From: Dyella sp. OK004
Lineage (GTDB): Bacteria > Pseudomonadota > Gammaproteobacteria > Xanthomonadales > Rhodanobacteraceae
DNA length: 64,000 nt
Reading direction: 5' to 3'
Assembly: GCF_900114495.1 (NCBI RefSeq)
Contig: NZ_FOZI01000001.1
Span: forward strand, 205,469 to 269,468
Part shown: positions 19,730-27,977 of the stretch, piece after piece
Layout of the letters: each line of letters begins with the position of its first letter
Numbering within the stretch: position 1 is the first letter of the stretch
The notes under the pieces: generated by a model
Seen by the model: the letters and a program-made list of their open reading frames with translations, nothing else
Databases searched by the model: none
What the model was told of the DNA's origin: nothing
Program-made: the position numbers and the translations under genes

Positions 19730-21114
19730 GATCGCTCCATGGTAGCGGCTTCGCCGCGCGGTGGCTCAGTCGCAGCCGACCATCCATACCAGTCGATGCG
19801 ACGGGTGAGATACATCAGCAAGGCCACGGTGATCAGCAATACACCCGCGCCCATCAACAGCGCGTATTGTTCGGCGGCGATCAAGCCATAGAGCAAGGCA
19901 TATACCAGCGCCAGCACGCCACCGAGCAACAGACCGGCCCGGCGCGCATGCAGCACGGCAGCGGCATACCCACCCACGATCAGCACCACGGCCGCCGCAG
20001 CCAGGGCGTACGCCGGACCGAAGCCGATCTGCTCCGACAAGGCCAGCAACACCACATAGAACGTCGCCAGCGCGGCGCCCACCAGCAGGTATTGCACCGG
20101 ATGCACGCGCAGGCGCTTGAGTACCTCGAACAGAAAGAACGCCACAAAGGTCATAGCGATAAACAGCAAGCCATATTTACCCGCGCGCTCGTTGCGCTGA
20201 TAAACATCCACCGGCTGATACAGCTGCACACCGAACGCGGAAGCCCCAAGCAAGGCTTCGATGCGCCTATCCCCGTTGACCCAATGCTGGCCATAACTGC
20301 GATTGAGATCGAGCATGCGCCAGTGCGCGCTGAAGCCGTCCGCATCCAGCTTGCGCTCGCCCGGCAAGGCGGCACCGATAAAACTGGGATCACTCCATGG
20401 CGCACTGATTTCCACCGACGTCGCACGCGCCAGCGGCAGCACCTGCAAGGACTCGGTGCCGGCCACCTTCAGGCTGACCTCGAAGGTGATGGACTCTCCG
20501 CCCAGCGCCTTCAGATCGATGGGTACAGCAACGCTCGCCAGATCGCCGATGCGATCGGTCGATGAAACGAAACGCGCAGGACGGCCATTGATCTTCAGCG
20601 CCGTCACCTCCTGCAGCCCGCGCAGATCGCTGAGCAGCAAACGCAGTTCTGCTTTGTCGGCCAGCCACTCGGCACTGCTCGAACGCTGGTAGCCGGCCAG
20701 GTCTTCCGGCAGGAAACGCCCGCTCAACTGCACGGTCGACGTAAACACCGGCGCACCGTAGATGCCGTAGCGGCGCATCTGCACATGCATCGCCGCCGAT
20801 ACCTGCACCTCGTCCGCCAGCACAGTTTCCGAGGCCAGCCGTACCCTTGGCTTTTCCTTCTCGTCGGCAGCGATCAGTTCGCGCGTCGGTACCGCAAGCA
20901 CCAGGCCACCGATCACCTGACGCCCGCCCCAGCCCTGCGCAATCTGCGCAATCGCGGTCTCGCGCATGCCCTGACGTTCCTGCACCAGCCAGCGCACCTG
21001 CATCAGGGGGATCAGCATCAGCAAGGCCAGCAGGCCTATGCCCAGTACTTTTCCGGTCGGGCTCTGCATCCATTTGCCCATTTCAGTCGGCTCCATAGTC
21101 GTGGGAGCCTGCAT
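19726..21114 (-). CDS. creD: Inner membrane protein CreD
   Basis: CreD is an inner-membrane protein of the Cre regulon, linked to envelope integrity. From the ATG at 21114 it has 462 residues: an N-terminal helix (VLGIGLLALLMLIPLMQVRW), a long periplasmic domain with QIAQGWGGRQVIGGLVLAVP, then C-terminal helices (GLLFIAMTFVAFFLFEVLKR onwards). The 'VHPVQYLLVGAAL' segment is typical. No creB or creC two-component genes are nearby. An extra 27 upstream codons are possible but lack family similarity. Confidence 0.9.
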   Translation of the reverse strand: MQAPTTMEPTEMGKWMQSPTGKVLGIGLLALLMLIPLMQVRWLVQERQGMRETAIAQIAQGWGGRQVIGGLVLAVPTRELIAADEKEKPRVRLASETVLADEVQVSAAMHVQMRRYGIYGAPVFTSTVQLSGRFLPEDLAGYQRSSSAEWLADKAELRLLLSDLRGLQEVTALKINGRPARFVSSTDRIGDLASVAVPIDLKALGGESITFEVSLKVAGTESLQVLPLARATSVEISAPWSDPSFIGAALPGERKLDADGFSAHWRMLDLNRSYGQHWVNGDRRIEALLGASAFGVQLYQPVDVYQRNERAGKYGLLFIAMTFVAFFLFEVLKRLRVHPVQYLLVGAALATFYVVLLALSEQIGFGPAYALAAAAVVLIVGGYAAAVLHARRAGLLLGGVLALVYALLYGLIAAEQYALLMGAGVLLITVALLMYLTRRIDWYGWSAATEPPRGEAATMERS

Positions 21115-21361
21115 GGCAACACGCCAGGCGGGAAATGACCGGGCGGACTGAGCCCATTTACAGGCGAAGGAAGGGCGCCAACCGGCCCGGTTCAAAAGCC
21201 CGTGTCATATCTCCGCGCCGCCTTCACATCCCCCGCTCCCGGCCCGGTGAAAAATTTCTGCGGACGCCTGTCGATTCCTGGCCGCACCGTTCGTCACCTA
21301 AGCAAGAGACCCACCCGATCCGGTGGCTGGGCTCCCCATTCCACCTTCAGGAGATACGACC

Positions 21362-21793
21362 ATGCGATTCATGCTGATAATCAAGGCCACCGCAGAATCC
21401 GAAGCCGGTGTGATGCCGAGCGAGCAGCTGCTGGCCGAGATGGGCAAGTACAACGAAGAGCTGGTCAAGGCCGGTGTGCTGCTGGCCGGCGAAGGCCTCC
21501 ACCCCAGCTCCAAAGGCGCGCGGGTCCATTTTTCCAGCAAGAAACGCACCGTGATCGACGGCCCCTTCACCGAGACCAAGGAGTTGATCGCCGGTTTCTG
21601 GCTGATCCAGGTGAAGTCGCTGGAGGAAGCCATCGAATGGGTCAAGCGCTGCCCCTGCCCGTTCGAAGGCGAATCGGACATCGAGATCCGTCGCGTTTTC
21701 GAAGCCGAGGACTTCGGCGCCGAATTCACTCCCGAGCTGCGCGAACAGGAGGAGCGCCTGCGCGCTGAAATAGCCGCCCGCACCAATCATTGA
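21362..21793 (+). CDS. YciI/DGPF family protein
   Basis: A 143-residue protein of the YCII-related DGPF family. MRFMLIIKATAESEAG begins it, and the signature VIDGPFTETKELIAGFWLIQ lies near residue 60. The ATG at 21362 follows AGGAGATACGACC. DGPF proteins are commonly encoded with ECF42 sigma factors, and one lies downstream here. No enzymatic activity is established for this type. Confidence 0.9.
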   Translation: MRFMLIIKATAESEAGVMPSEQLLAEMGKYNEELVKAGVLLAGEGLHPSSKGARVHFSSKKRTVIDGPFTETKELIAGFWLIQVKSLEEAIEWVKRCPCPFEGESDIEIRRVFEAEDFGAEFTPELREQEERLRAEIAARTNH

Positions 21794-21821
21794 TTCAGCC
21801 CCACCCCCTAAGGAGAGACCT

Positions 21822-22253
21822 ATGTTGGCCCAGCCCTACCTCAACTTCGACGGCCGCTGTCAGGAAGCCATCGACTTCTATCAGAAAACCCTCGGCGCCG
21901 AAGTCACCATGCTCATGCGCTTCAAGGACAATCCGGAGCCACTGTCCGCGGATTGCCCGCATGACCCGGCCGCCGCCGCTGACGCCGCCGAGAAAGTGAT
22001 GCACTCCGCCCTCCGCATTGGCGAAACCATGGTCATGGCCACGGACGGCTACAACACCGGCGAAACGAAATTCAGCGGCTTCTCGCTCTCGCTCACGGTG
22101 AACAGCGATGCCGAGGTCAAGCGTTGCTTCGATGCGTTGGCCGACGGCGGACAGGCGACGATGCCCCCGGCCAAGACCTTCTTTGCCTCCAGCTTCGGCA
22201 TGGTCACCGACCGCTTCGGCGTGTCCTGGATGATCCTGGCATCGCCGCAATAA
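21822..22253 (+). CDS. VOC family protein (PhnB-like glyoxalase fold)
   Basis: A 143-residue PhnB-type vicinal oxygen chelate protein: AQPYLNFDGRCQEAIDFYQK at the start and PAKTFFASSFGMVTDRFGVS at the end. It lies 28 bp after the DGPF gene and is preceded by AAGGAGAG, so it is the second gene of a DGPF–VOC–ECF42 set. The substrate is unknown. Structured element copy 2 starts 25 nt after its stop. Confidence 0.9.
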   Translation: MLAQPYLNFDGRCQEAIDFYQKTLGAEVTMLMRFKDNPEPLSADCPHDPAAAADAAEKVMHSALRIGETMVMATDGYNTGETKFSGFSLSLTVNSDAEVKRCFDALADGGQATMPPAKTFFASSFGMVTDRFGVSWMILASPQ

Positions 22254-22278
22254 ATCGACGCGGGCATCGTTCCGCCCA

Positions 22279-22570
22279 AGGGACCCTCTGATCTATTCCA
22301 CGCAGGCGTCACCGTTGTTGTTTGCGCGCAGATTGCCGTTGCGCTGGCGAAGGCAGACTGGACGTCTGTCGAGACAGCGTGACGGTGAGCTGCGCGCAAA
22401 CAACAACGGCCCCAACTTCTTGTTTTCAAATGACGGGGTGATCTCCCGAAGGCGCGCTGCGGCTACCGCGCGGCTTGACCTGACGGCCAGTCAGGCGTTT
22501 CGCCACGCGGTAGCCGCAGCGCGCCTTCGGGAGATCATGCCGCCTACGCGGAATAGATCAGAGGGTCCCT
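22279..22570 (+). repeat. Structured double-hairpin element, copy 2 (VOC–ECF42 gap)
   Basis: Same design and orientation as copy 1. The outer inverted repeat is 22279–22302 with 22547–22570 (AGGGACCCTCTGATCTATTC begins it; 23 of 24 pair). Hairpin A stem is 22312–22331 with 22390–22409 (20 bp perfect), tip CAGACTGGACGTCTG at 22354–22368. Hairpin B stem is 22440–22470 with 22506–22536 (31 bp perfect), tip CCTGACGGCCAGTCAGG. The spacer is TTTTCAAATGACGGGGTGAT. Compared with copy 1, stems A, B and the outer stem carry nine compensated base-pair changes. Confidence 0.93.
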
Positions 22571-22630
22571 AGTGGAACGATGCCTTCCGGCGGTTGCGCC
22601 CGGGCGGTGGTGATGGTGTGATCGGCCGCT

Positions 22631-23917
22631 ATGACTGCGACCGATATCCATCGTGCCATCGACGCCGTATGGCGCATTGAATCGGCCAGGCTGATTGCCG
22701 GCCTCGCACGCATGGTGCGCGACGTGGGCCTGGCCGAAGAACTGGCGCAGGACGCCCTGGTAGTTGCGCTGGAACAATGGCCCCAATCAGGCGTGCCGGA
22801 CAACCCCGGCGCCTGGCTGATGACCACCGCCAAGCATCGTGCCATCGACCGCCTGCGCCGCAGCAAGCTGATCGAGCGCAAGCACGAAGAGATCGTGCGG
22901 GAGATGGAGGACGAACCAGCGTTCGCATTCTCCGAAGTCGAACTGGCCGCCGACGACCACATCGGCGACGACATGCTGCGCTTGGTGTTTACCGCCTGCC
23001 ATCCACTGCTGTCGATGGAGGCGCGCGTCGCACTCACCCTGCGCCTGCTCGGCGGCCTGACCACCGACGAGATCGCGCGCGCCTTCCTGGTCCCCGAACC
23101 CACCATCGCCCAACGCATCGTGCGCGCCAAGCGCACCCTGAGCGAGGCGAAGGTGCCGTTCGAAGTGCCGCGCGGCGAGGAATTGCAGTCGCGCCTGACT
23201 TCCGTGCTCGGCGTGATCTATCTGATCTTCAACGAAGGCTATTCCGCCACCGCCGGCGACGACTGGATGCGTCCGGCACTGTGCGAGGAAGCGCTGCGCC
23301 TCGGCCGCATTCTCGCCGAGCTGGCGCCACAGGAAGCCGAAGTGCACGGCCTGGTCGCCCTGATGGAAATCCAGGCTTCGCGCGCCGGTGCGCGCACCGG
23401 CCCCTCCGGCGAACCAATCCTGCTGCTGGAACAGAATCGCGCGCGCTGGGATCGCTTGCTGATCCGGCGTGGTCTGGCATCGCTGGAACGCGCCGAAAAA
23501 CTCGGCGAGCAGCGCAGCATCTACACCAGCCAGGCCGCCATCGCCGCCTGCCATGCGCGTGCGCGAACCGCGGAGGCCACCGACTGGCGGCGCATCGTGA
23601 CGCTGTATGGCGAACTGGCGCAGATCGCGCCGTCGCCGGTGGTGGATCTCAATCGCGCCGTCGCCGTATCGATGGCATTCGGGCCGGTGCCCGCGTTGGC
23701 CATCGTCGACGCGTTGACGACGGAGCCGTCATTGGCCAACTACCACCTGCTACCCAGCGTGCGCGGCGATCTCTTGCGCAAACTGGGACGGACCAGCGAA
23801 GCGAAAATCGAGTTCGAACGCGCCGCCTCGCTCACCCGCAACGCGCGCGAGCGCGAACTGCTGCTGGACCGCGCCGCGGACTGCGCGAAGACGACGGACG
23901 ACCCGGCCGGCCCTTGA
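22631..23917 (+). CDS. ECF42-type RNA polymerase sigma factor with C-terminal TPR-like domain
   Basis: A 428-residue protein, twice the length of a normal ECF sigma factor. Residues about 10–75 are sigma region 2 (VGLAEELAQDALVVALEQWP; NPGAWLMTTAKHRAIDRLRR), and residues about 115–170 are region 4 (GGLTTDEIARAFLVPEPTIA). The long C-terminal part has helical TPR-like repeats (VIYLIFNEGYSAT; DWRRIVTLYGELAQIAPSPV). This layout defines the ECF42 group, where the C-terminal extension takes the place of an anti-sigma factor. It belongs with the upstream DGPF and VOC genes but is now separated by element copy 2. Confidence 0.92.
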   Translation: MTATDIHRAIDAVWRIESARLIAGLARMVRDVGLAEELAQDALVVALEQWPQSGVPDNPGAWLMTTAKHRAIDRLRRSKLIERKHEEIVREMEDEPAFAFSEVELAADDHIGDDMLRLVFTACHPLLSMEARVALTLRLLGGLTTDEIARAFLVPEPTIAQRIVRAKRTLSEAKVPFEVPRGEELQSRLTSVLGVIYLIFNEGYSATAGDDWMRPALCEEALRLGRILAELAPQEAEVHGLVALMEIQASRAGARTGPSGEPILLLEQNRARWDRLLIRRGLASLERAEKLGEQRSIYTSQAAIAACHARARTAEATDWRRIVTLYGELAQIAPSPVVDLNRAVAVSMAFGPVPALAIVDALTTEPSLANYHLLPSVRGDLLRKLGRTSEAKIEFERAASLTRNARERELLLDRAADCAKTTDDPAGP

Positions 23918-23926
23918 TGTCCGGCT

Positions 23927-24298
23927 TCAGGCCGCCGGCGGTTGCCACAGCTCGATGCGGGTGCCATCGGGATCCATGAGCCAGCCGAAACGGCCGTATT
24001 CGCTTTCCTCGACGCGTTCATCCACCTCGATACCCGAAGCACGCAACTGCGCCAACAGCGCATCAAGATCATCGACGCGGAAGTTGATCATGTAAGGCTG
24101 CGTGCTCGGCGCAAAGTACGAAGTGTCCGCCGCGAACGGCGACCACAGCAGATAGCCCGGATGCTTTGCATCCTCCACAAAGCGCGCTCCGCCCCACTCC
24201 TCCACCGGCAATCCCAGATACTGCGCATACCAGGCAGCCAATGCTGCCGGATCGCGAGATTTGAAGAAGATACCGCCCAGCCCGATCGCCTTTGCCAT
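23927..24298 (-). CDS. VOC family protein (glyoxalase/bleomycin-resistance fold)
   Basis: A 123-residue single VOC module: MAKAIGLGGIFFKSRDPAAL at the start, then LAAWYAQYLGLPVEEWGGAR, and WLMDPDGTRIELWQ at the end with the metal-ligand Glu. The ATG at 24298 follows GGGAGGGCAGGTC. It is convergent with the ECF42 gene (9 bp apart), so it is probably an independent transcription unit. The substrate is not predictable. Confidence 0.88.
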   Translation of the reverse strand: MAKAIGLGGIFFKSRDPAALAAWYAQYLGLPVEEWGGARFVEDAKHPGYLLWSPFAADTSYFAPSTQPYMINFRVDDLDALLAQLRASGIEVDERVEESEYGRFGWLMDPDGTRIELWQPPAA

Positions 24299-24360
24299 GA
24301 CCTGCCCTCCCGCCGCCAAGATGGGGGAGAGCATAACGAACCGCACTGTGTAAGTTCTGC

Positions 24361-26283
24361 CTAGGCTTCGGCCGCCTCGAAGAACACCTGGACGTCAGCA
24401 AGCTCACGCGTGCGCGGCATCGCCGGCAGGCTGGCGAGGAACAACTTGCCGTAGCCCTTGCCGAGCAACCGTGGGTCACACAACACCAGCACGCCACGGT
24501 CATGCACATCGCGTATCAATCGCCCCGCGCCCTGCTTGAGTGCGATCACCGCGCTGGGCACCTGCCAGCCCATGAAGGGATTGATGCCCGATTGCTCCAG
24601 CGCATCCAGCCGCGCCTGCAACACCGGATCGTCCGGCGCGGCGAACGGCAGCTTGTCGATCACTACAACGCTGAGTGCCTCGCCAGCCACGTCCACGCCT
24701 TCCCAGAAACTGGCGGCGCCGAGCAGCACGCCATGGCCGCTGGCACGGAATTCTTCGAGCAGGCGATGCCGTGGCGCGGTGCCTTGCACGAACAACGGCC
24801 ATGGCACGCGCTCGCGCAACAGATCCGCCGCACGGCGCAAGGCGCGATGCGAGGTGAACAACAGAAACGCACGACCGTTCGAGGTGTGCAACACCGGCAA
24901 CACGGCATCGATCACGCGTTCGGTGTAGTCGCGCATCGCCGGATCAGGCAGACCGGGCGGCAGATAGCACAGCGCCTGCCGCGCATAGTCGAACGGACTC
25001 TCCAGGGTGAGCGTCTGCGGATCATCCAGACCGAGCTGCCGCGCGAAGTGATCGAAATTGCCCGCCACCGACAAAGTGGCCGAAGTGTGGATCCATGCGG
25101 CTTGAGTACGTTCGCGCAAGGTACGCAGCGGCGCGGCAAGATCGAGCGGAGTGGCATGCAAGGCGAAGCCGCGCGGAAAGGTTTCGTACCAGCGCACATC
25201 CTGCTCGTTGGCCTGCTCCACGATGCGGTCCAGCCGCTCGCTGAAGTTGGCCGCACGCTCGTGCGCATTGGTGAAACCACGCGAGCGCTCTGCCTGCGAG
25301 GCCAGCACATCGGTCAGCGCGGCAAGCAGTTCGCGCACATCGTGCAAGGCATCGCGGATCGCGGATGCGCTTTCCAGCGCATGGAACGGCCCGCGCTCGG
25401 GCAACACATCCATCGCCAGGCGCAGCTTGCGGATCGCCTCCTGCAAAGCCTCAACCGGTTCCAGCACCAGACCGATCGCGCCTGTAATGCCATTGCATTC
25501 GCCCAGAGCATCCTGCGCCAGTTCGCTCAGCTGGCGCGCGCTGATGCTCTGCGAAAAGAACTGGCCGGCCAGCTCGGGAATCTGGTGCGCCTCATCCAGA
25601 ATGAAAGCCTGCGCACCCGGCAGGATTTCGCCGAAGCCTTCTTGCTTCAACGCGAGGTCGGCGAATAACAGGTGATGGTTGACCACCACGAGGTCGGCTT
25701 CCTGTGCTTCGCGCCGCGCCTTCACCACATGGCAATCGTCGTAGAACGGACACTCCACCCCCAGGCAGTTTTCCGGTGTGGAGGTGACTCGCGGCCACAT
25801 CGGCGACTCTTCCGGCACTTCCGCCAGCTCCATGCGATCGCCGTGGCGTGTGCGCGCCGACCAGGAGCGGATCGCAGCCAGCTGCGACGCCTGCGTGCGA
25901 TCGAAACTGGCGCCCTCGCGCACCGTCTGATCGAGGCGATACAAACACAGATAGTTAGCGCGCCCTTTCAGCAACGCGGTCTTCAAGCGCGCACCAAGCA
26001 CCGAACGTACCTTGGGCAGGTCGCGAAAGAACAACTGATCCTGCAGCGCCTTGGTACCGGTGGACACAATCACTCGATCGCCCGACAGCAAGGCCGGGAC
26101 GAGATACGCGTAGGTTTTGCCGGTACCCGTACCTGCTTCGGCGATTAATGTTTCACGCTCGGCGATAGCGTGCTGCACGGCCTGCGCCATTGCTTGCTGG
26201 GCAGCGCGCGGCGCAAAGTTGGGCAATTCACGGGCGAAGGGGCCATCCGCGCCGAGCAGCGCGGATACGTCGGTATCAGTCAT
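24361..26283 (-). CDS. DinG/YoaA-type ATP-dependent DNA helicase (XPD-like, Fe–S)
   Basis: A 640-residue superfamily 2 helicase. Walker A is EAGTGTGKTYAYLVP and the DEAH box is FILDEAHQIPE. Four cysteines, one in RANYLCLYRL and three in NCLGVECPFYDDCHV, match the Fe–S cluster of the XPD/DinG group. C-terminal motifs include GAASFWEGVDVAGE and IRDVHDRGVLVLCDPR. The length and motifs point to YoaA (with HolC in replication-fork repair) more than to DinG itself. It stands alone on the minus strand, divergent from the DUF4166 gene. Confidence 0.92.
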   Translation of the reverse strand: MTDTDVSALLGADGPFARELPNFAPRAAQQAMAQAVQHAIAERETLIAEAGTGTGKTYAYLVPALLSGDRVIVSTGTKALQDQLFFRDLPKVRSVLGARLKTALLKGRANYLCLYRLDQTVREGASFDRTQASQLAAIRSWSARTRHGDRMELAEVPEESPMWPRVTSTPENCLGVECPFYDDCHVVKARREAQEADLVVVNHHLLFADLALKQEGFGEILPGAQAFILDEAHQIPELAGQFFSQSISARQLSELAQDALGECNGITGAIGLVLEPVEALQEAIRKLRLAMDVLPERGPFHALESASAIRDALHDVRELLAALTDVLASQAERSRGFTNAHERAANFSERLDRIVEQANEQDVRWYETFPRGFALHATPLDLAAPLRTLRERTQAAWIHTSATLSVAGNFDHFARQLGLDDPQTLTLESPFDYARQALCYLPPGLPDPAMRDYTERVIDAVLPVLHTSNGRAFLLFTSHRALRRAADLLRERVPWPLFVQGTAPRHRLLEEFRASGHGVLLGAASFWEGVDVAGEALSVVVIDKLPFAAPDDPVLQARLDALEQSGINPFMGWQVPSAVIALKQGAGRLIRDVHDRGVLVLCDPRLLGKGYGKLFLASLPAMPRTRELADVQVFFEAAEA

Positions 26284-26357
26284 GCGGACAAGTATCGCCG
26301 ACTCTGCCGGCAGGGGCGATGCCCTAGACTGCGCCGGCCTATTGGGGGAGTAGTGCC

Positions 26358-26927
26358 GTGACAGAAACCGCAGTCAGTACATGGTTCGGCCCAGACTTCG
26401 CGCAACTACACCCGCTGCTGCAAGACCTGCATCGGCATGGCGGACGATTGCACGGCCCCGTGCAGATCCGCATGGGCCGGGGCATTGGCGGATGGATAGG
26501 ACGCCGGCTCGCCCGCAAGCTCGGTGTGCCGGTCGACGATCACCGTACGCATACGCTGGAAGTCACCATCCATCACGCGGACGGGCAACTCCACTGGGAT
26601 CGCCGTTTCGATGAAGCGCACCGCTTCCCATCGACGTTCCGGCCGTCAGGGCAATGGCCCGCCGGCTACTGGATCGAAGACACCAGCGTCGTGGCCTTGT
26701 TGCTGCAGGTCGACGTCATCGATGGCGGCTGGTACTGGCGCTGCATCGGCGCCCAGCGGGGATCCTTGCGTCTTCCGGCATGGCTGTTGCCGCGCAGCAA
26801 CGCTTACAAGCGCATCGAACAAGGCCGTTATCGTTTTTCCGTGAGCTTTGCCCTGCCGGTACTGGGCGTGCTGCTGGCCTACGAAGGCCTGCTGGACGCG
26901 GACACAACAAGCGCGCACCAAAGCTAA
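26358..26927 (+). CDS. DUF4166 domain-containing protein
   Basis: A 189-residue protein matching DUF4166: RMGRGIGGWIGRRLARKLGV, then WDRRFDEAHRFPSTFRPSG, and GSLRLPAWLLPRSNAYKRIE. The start is GTG at 26358, with GGGGGAG about 8 nt upstream. The family is of unknown function and often found with oxidoreductases or epimerases. Here it is divergent from the helicase gene and followed by a PepSY gene. Confidence 0.8.
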   Translation: MTETAVSTWFGPDFAQLHPLLQDLHRHGGRLHGPVQIRMGRGIGGWIGRRLARKLGVPVDDHRTHTLEVTIHHADGQLHWDRRFDEAHRFPSTFRPSGQWPAGYWIEDTSVVALLLQVDVIDGGWYWRCIGAQRGSLRLPAWLLPRSNAYKRIEQGRYRFSVSFALPVLGVLLAYEGLLDADTTSAHQS

Positions 26928-27011
26928 GGGAAGCCAAACGCAGACGCGAAACACTGCCAGCACACTGCCCGTCACTGTATGAGGCAGCTCATTCCAATGA
27001 GAGGTATGCGT

Positions 27012-27365
27012 ATGCGTTTCCGCAACGTTTTCATCTGTTCGCTTCTAGCTGTGTCCGTACTCGGCACCGGCGCCGCCATGGCTGGCAGTGCGAGTCAGGC
27101 CAAGCTTATGGCGCAAGCCAAAGTCACCGAGCAGCAGGCCCGCGACACCGCGCTGACTGCCGCACCCGGCGGCAGCATCGCCAGTTCGGAGCTTGAGCGC
27201 GAGCATGGCAAGCTGGTGTGGTCGTTCGACATCAAGACCGCCGGATCGAAAGACATCACCGAAATCCAGGTAGATGCCATCGACGGCAAGATCGTCTCGA
27301 ACGAAAAGGAGTCACCCGCTGATCAGGCCAAGGAAGCAGCCGCTGACCGCAAGCACGTTCACTGA
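27012..27365 (+). CDS. PepSY domain-containing exported protein
   Basis: About 117 residues. I use the ATG at 27012, because GAGAGG (26999–27004) sits seven nucleotides before it; in-frame ATGs at 26979, 26997 and 27006 are alternatives. A signal peptide (MRFRNVFICSLLAVSVLGTG, ending AAMAG) is followed by a PepSY fold with KVTEQQARDTALTAAPGGSI and KLVWSFDIKTAGSKDITEIQ. PepSY proteins are small periplasmic modules thought to inhibit or regulate proteases or respond to metals. Confidence 0.85.
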   Translation: MRFRNVFICSLLAVSVLGTGAAMAGSASQAKLMAQAKVTEQQARDTALTAAPGGSIASSELEREHGKLVWSFDIKTAGSKDITEIQVDAIDGKIVSNEKESPADQAKEAAADRKHVH

Positions 27366-27444
27366 CGCGTCGTTCAAAACCATGGTGGGAATAGGAAGTG
27401 CATGGCCCTGACCTACCGGCAGGGCCGTGCACTCGCGCAAGGAA

Positions 27445-27975
27445 TCAGTAGCGCGGCACGCCTTCCACGTGGCACTGCTTCACCCACTTGTCGGCCGTGG
27501 TGGCTGCCGCATCGTCACCGGCGTGCTGACGCAGTTCGGCGATGGTCTGCCAGTTGCGTGCGCACAGCGGGCCCAAGCGCGGACCGAGCTCCCAGGATTT
27601 CTTGGCCAACTGCTCGGCTTGCGCATAGTCCTTGAGGCGGATCGCCACCTCGGCACGCTCCTGCAGCAGATCGGGCGAGGTCGGACTCAACTTCAGCGCC
27701 TGATCGAGCTTGGCCGCAGCCGCATCGAACTGAGCGCCGCGGATATCGGCCTGCGCTGCATCCTGCAGCGACGCCACGCCGGGATCGCGCAGCGGGTTCA
27801 CGTCGATCACCGATTTCTCTTTTTCGCCGGCCGCGCGGATCGAGGCCAGCATGTCGTTGTCCGAACGTGTCGGGCGGGTAGCCTGCGGCGCGCTGGGCTG
27901 AGTGCAGGCGGCGAGCATCAGAGCGGCGAGCGCAGCGAAAAGAACAGGGCGGCAGGCAAGACGACGGTACGACAT
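27445..27975 (-). CDS. TPR lipoprotein next to PBP1B (LpoP-like candidate)
   Basis: A 176-residue lipoprotein: the signal peptide ends in the lipobox LAAC (Cys24). It then has a linker and TPR-like helices (RGAQFDAAAAKLDQALKLSP; AEVAIRLKDYAQAEQLAKKS). It begins two nucleotides after the mrcB stop on the same strand, so the two are cotranscribed. In Pseudomonas a TPR lipoprotein, LpoP, encoded beside the PBP1B gene activates that synthase. The same arrangement here suggests the same role, by inference from architecture and position. Confidence 0.8.
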   Translation of the reverse strand: MSYRRLACRPVLFAALAALMLAACTQPSAPQATRPTRSDNDMLASIRAAGEKEKSVIDVNPLRDPGVASLQDAAQADIRGAQFDAAAAKLDQALKLSPTSPDLLQERAEVAIRLKDYAQAEQLAKKSWELGPRLGPLCARNWQTIAELRQHAGDDAAATTADKWVKQCHVEGVPRY

Positions 27976-27977
27976 GA

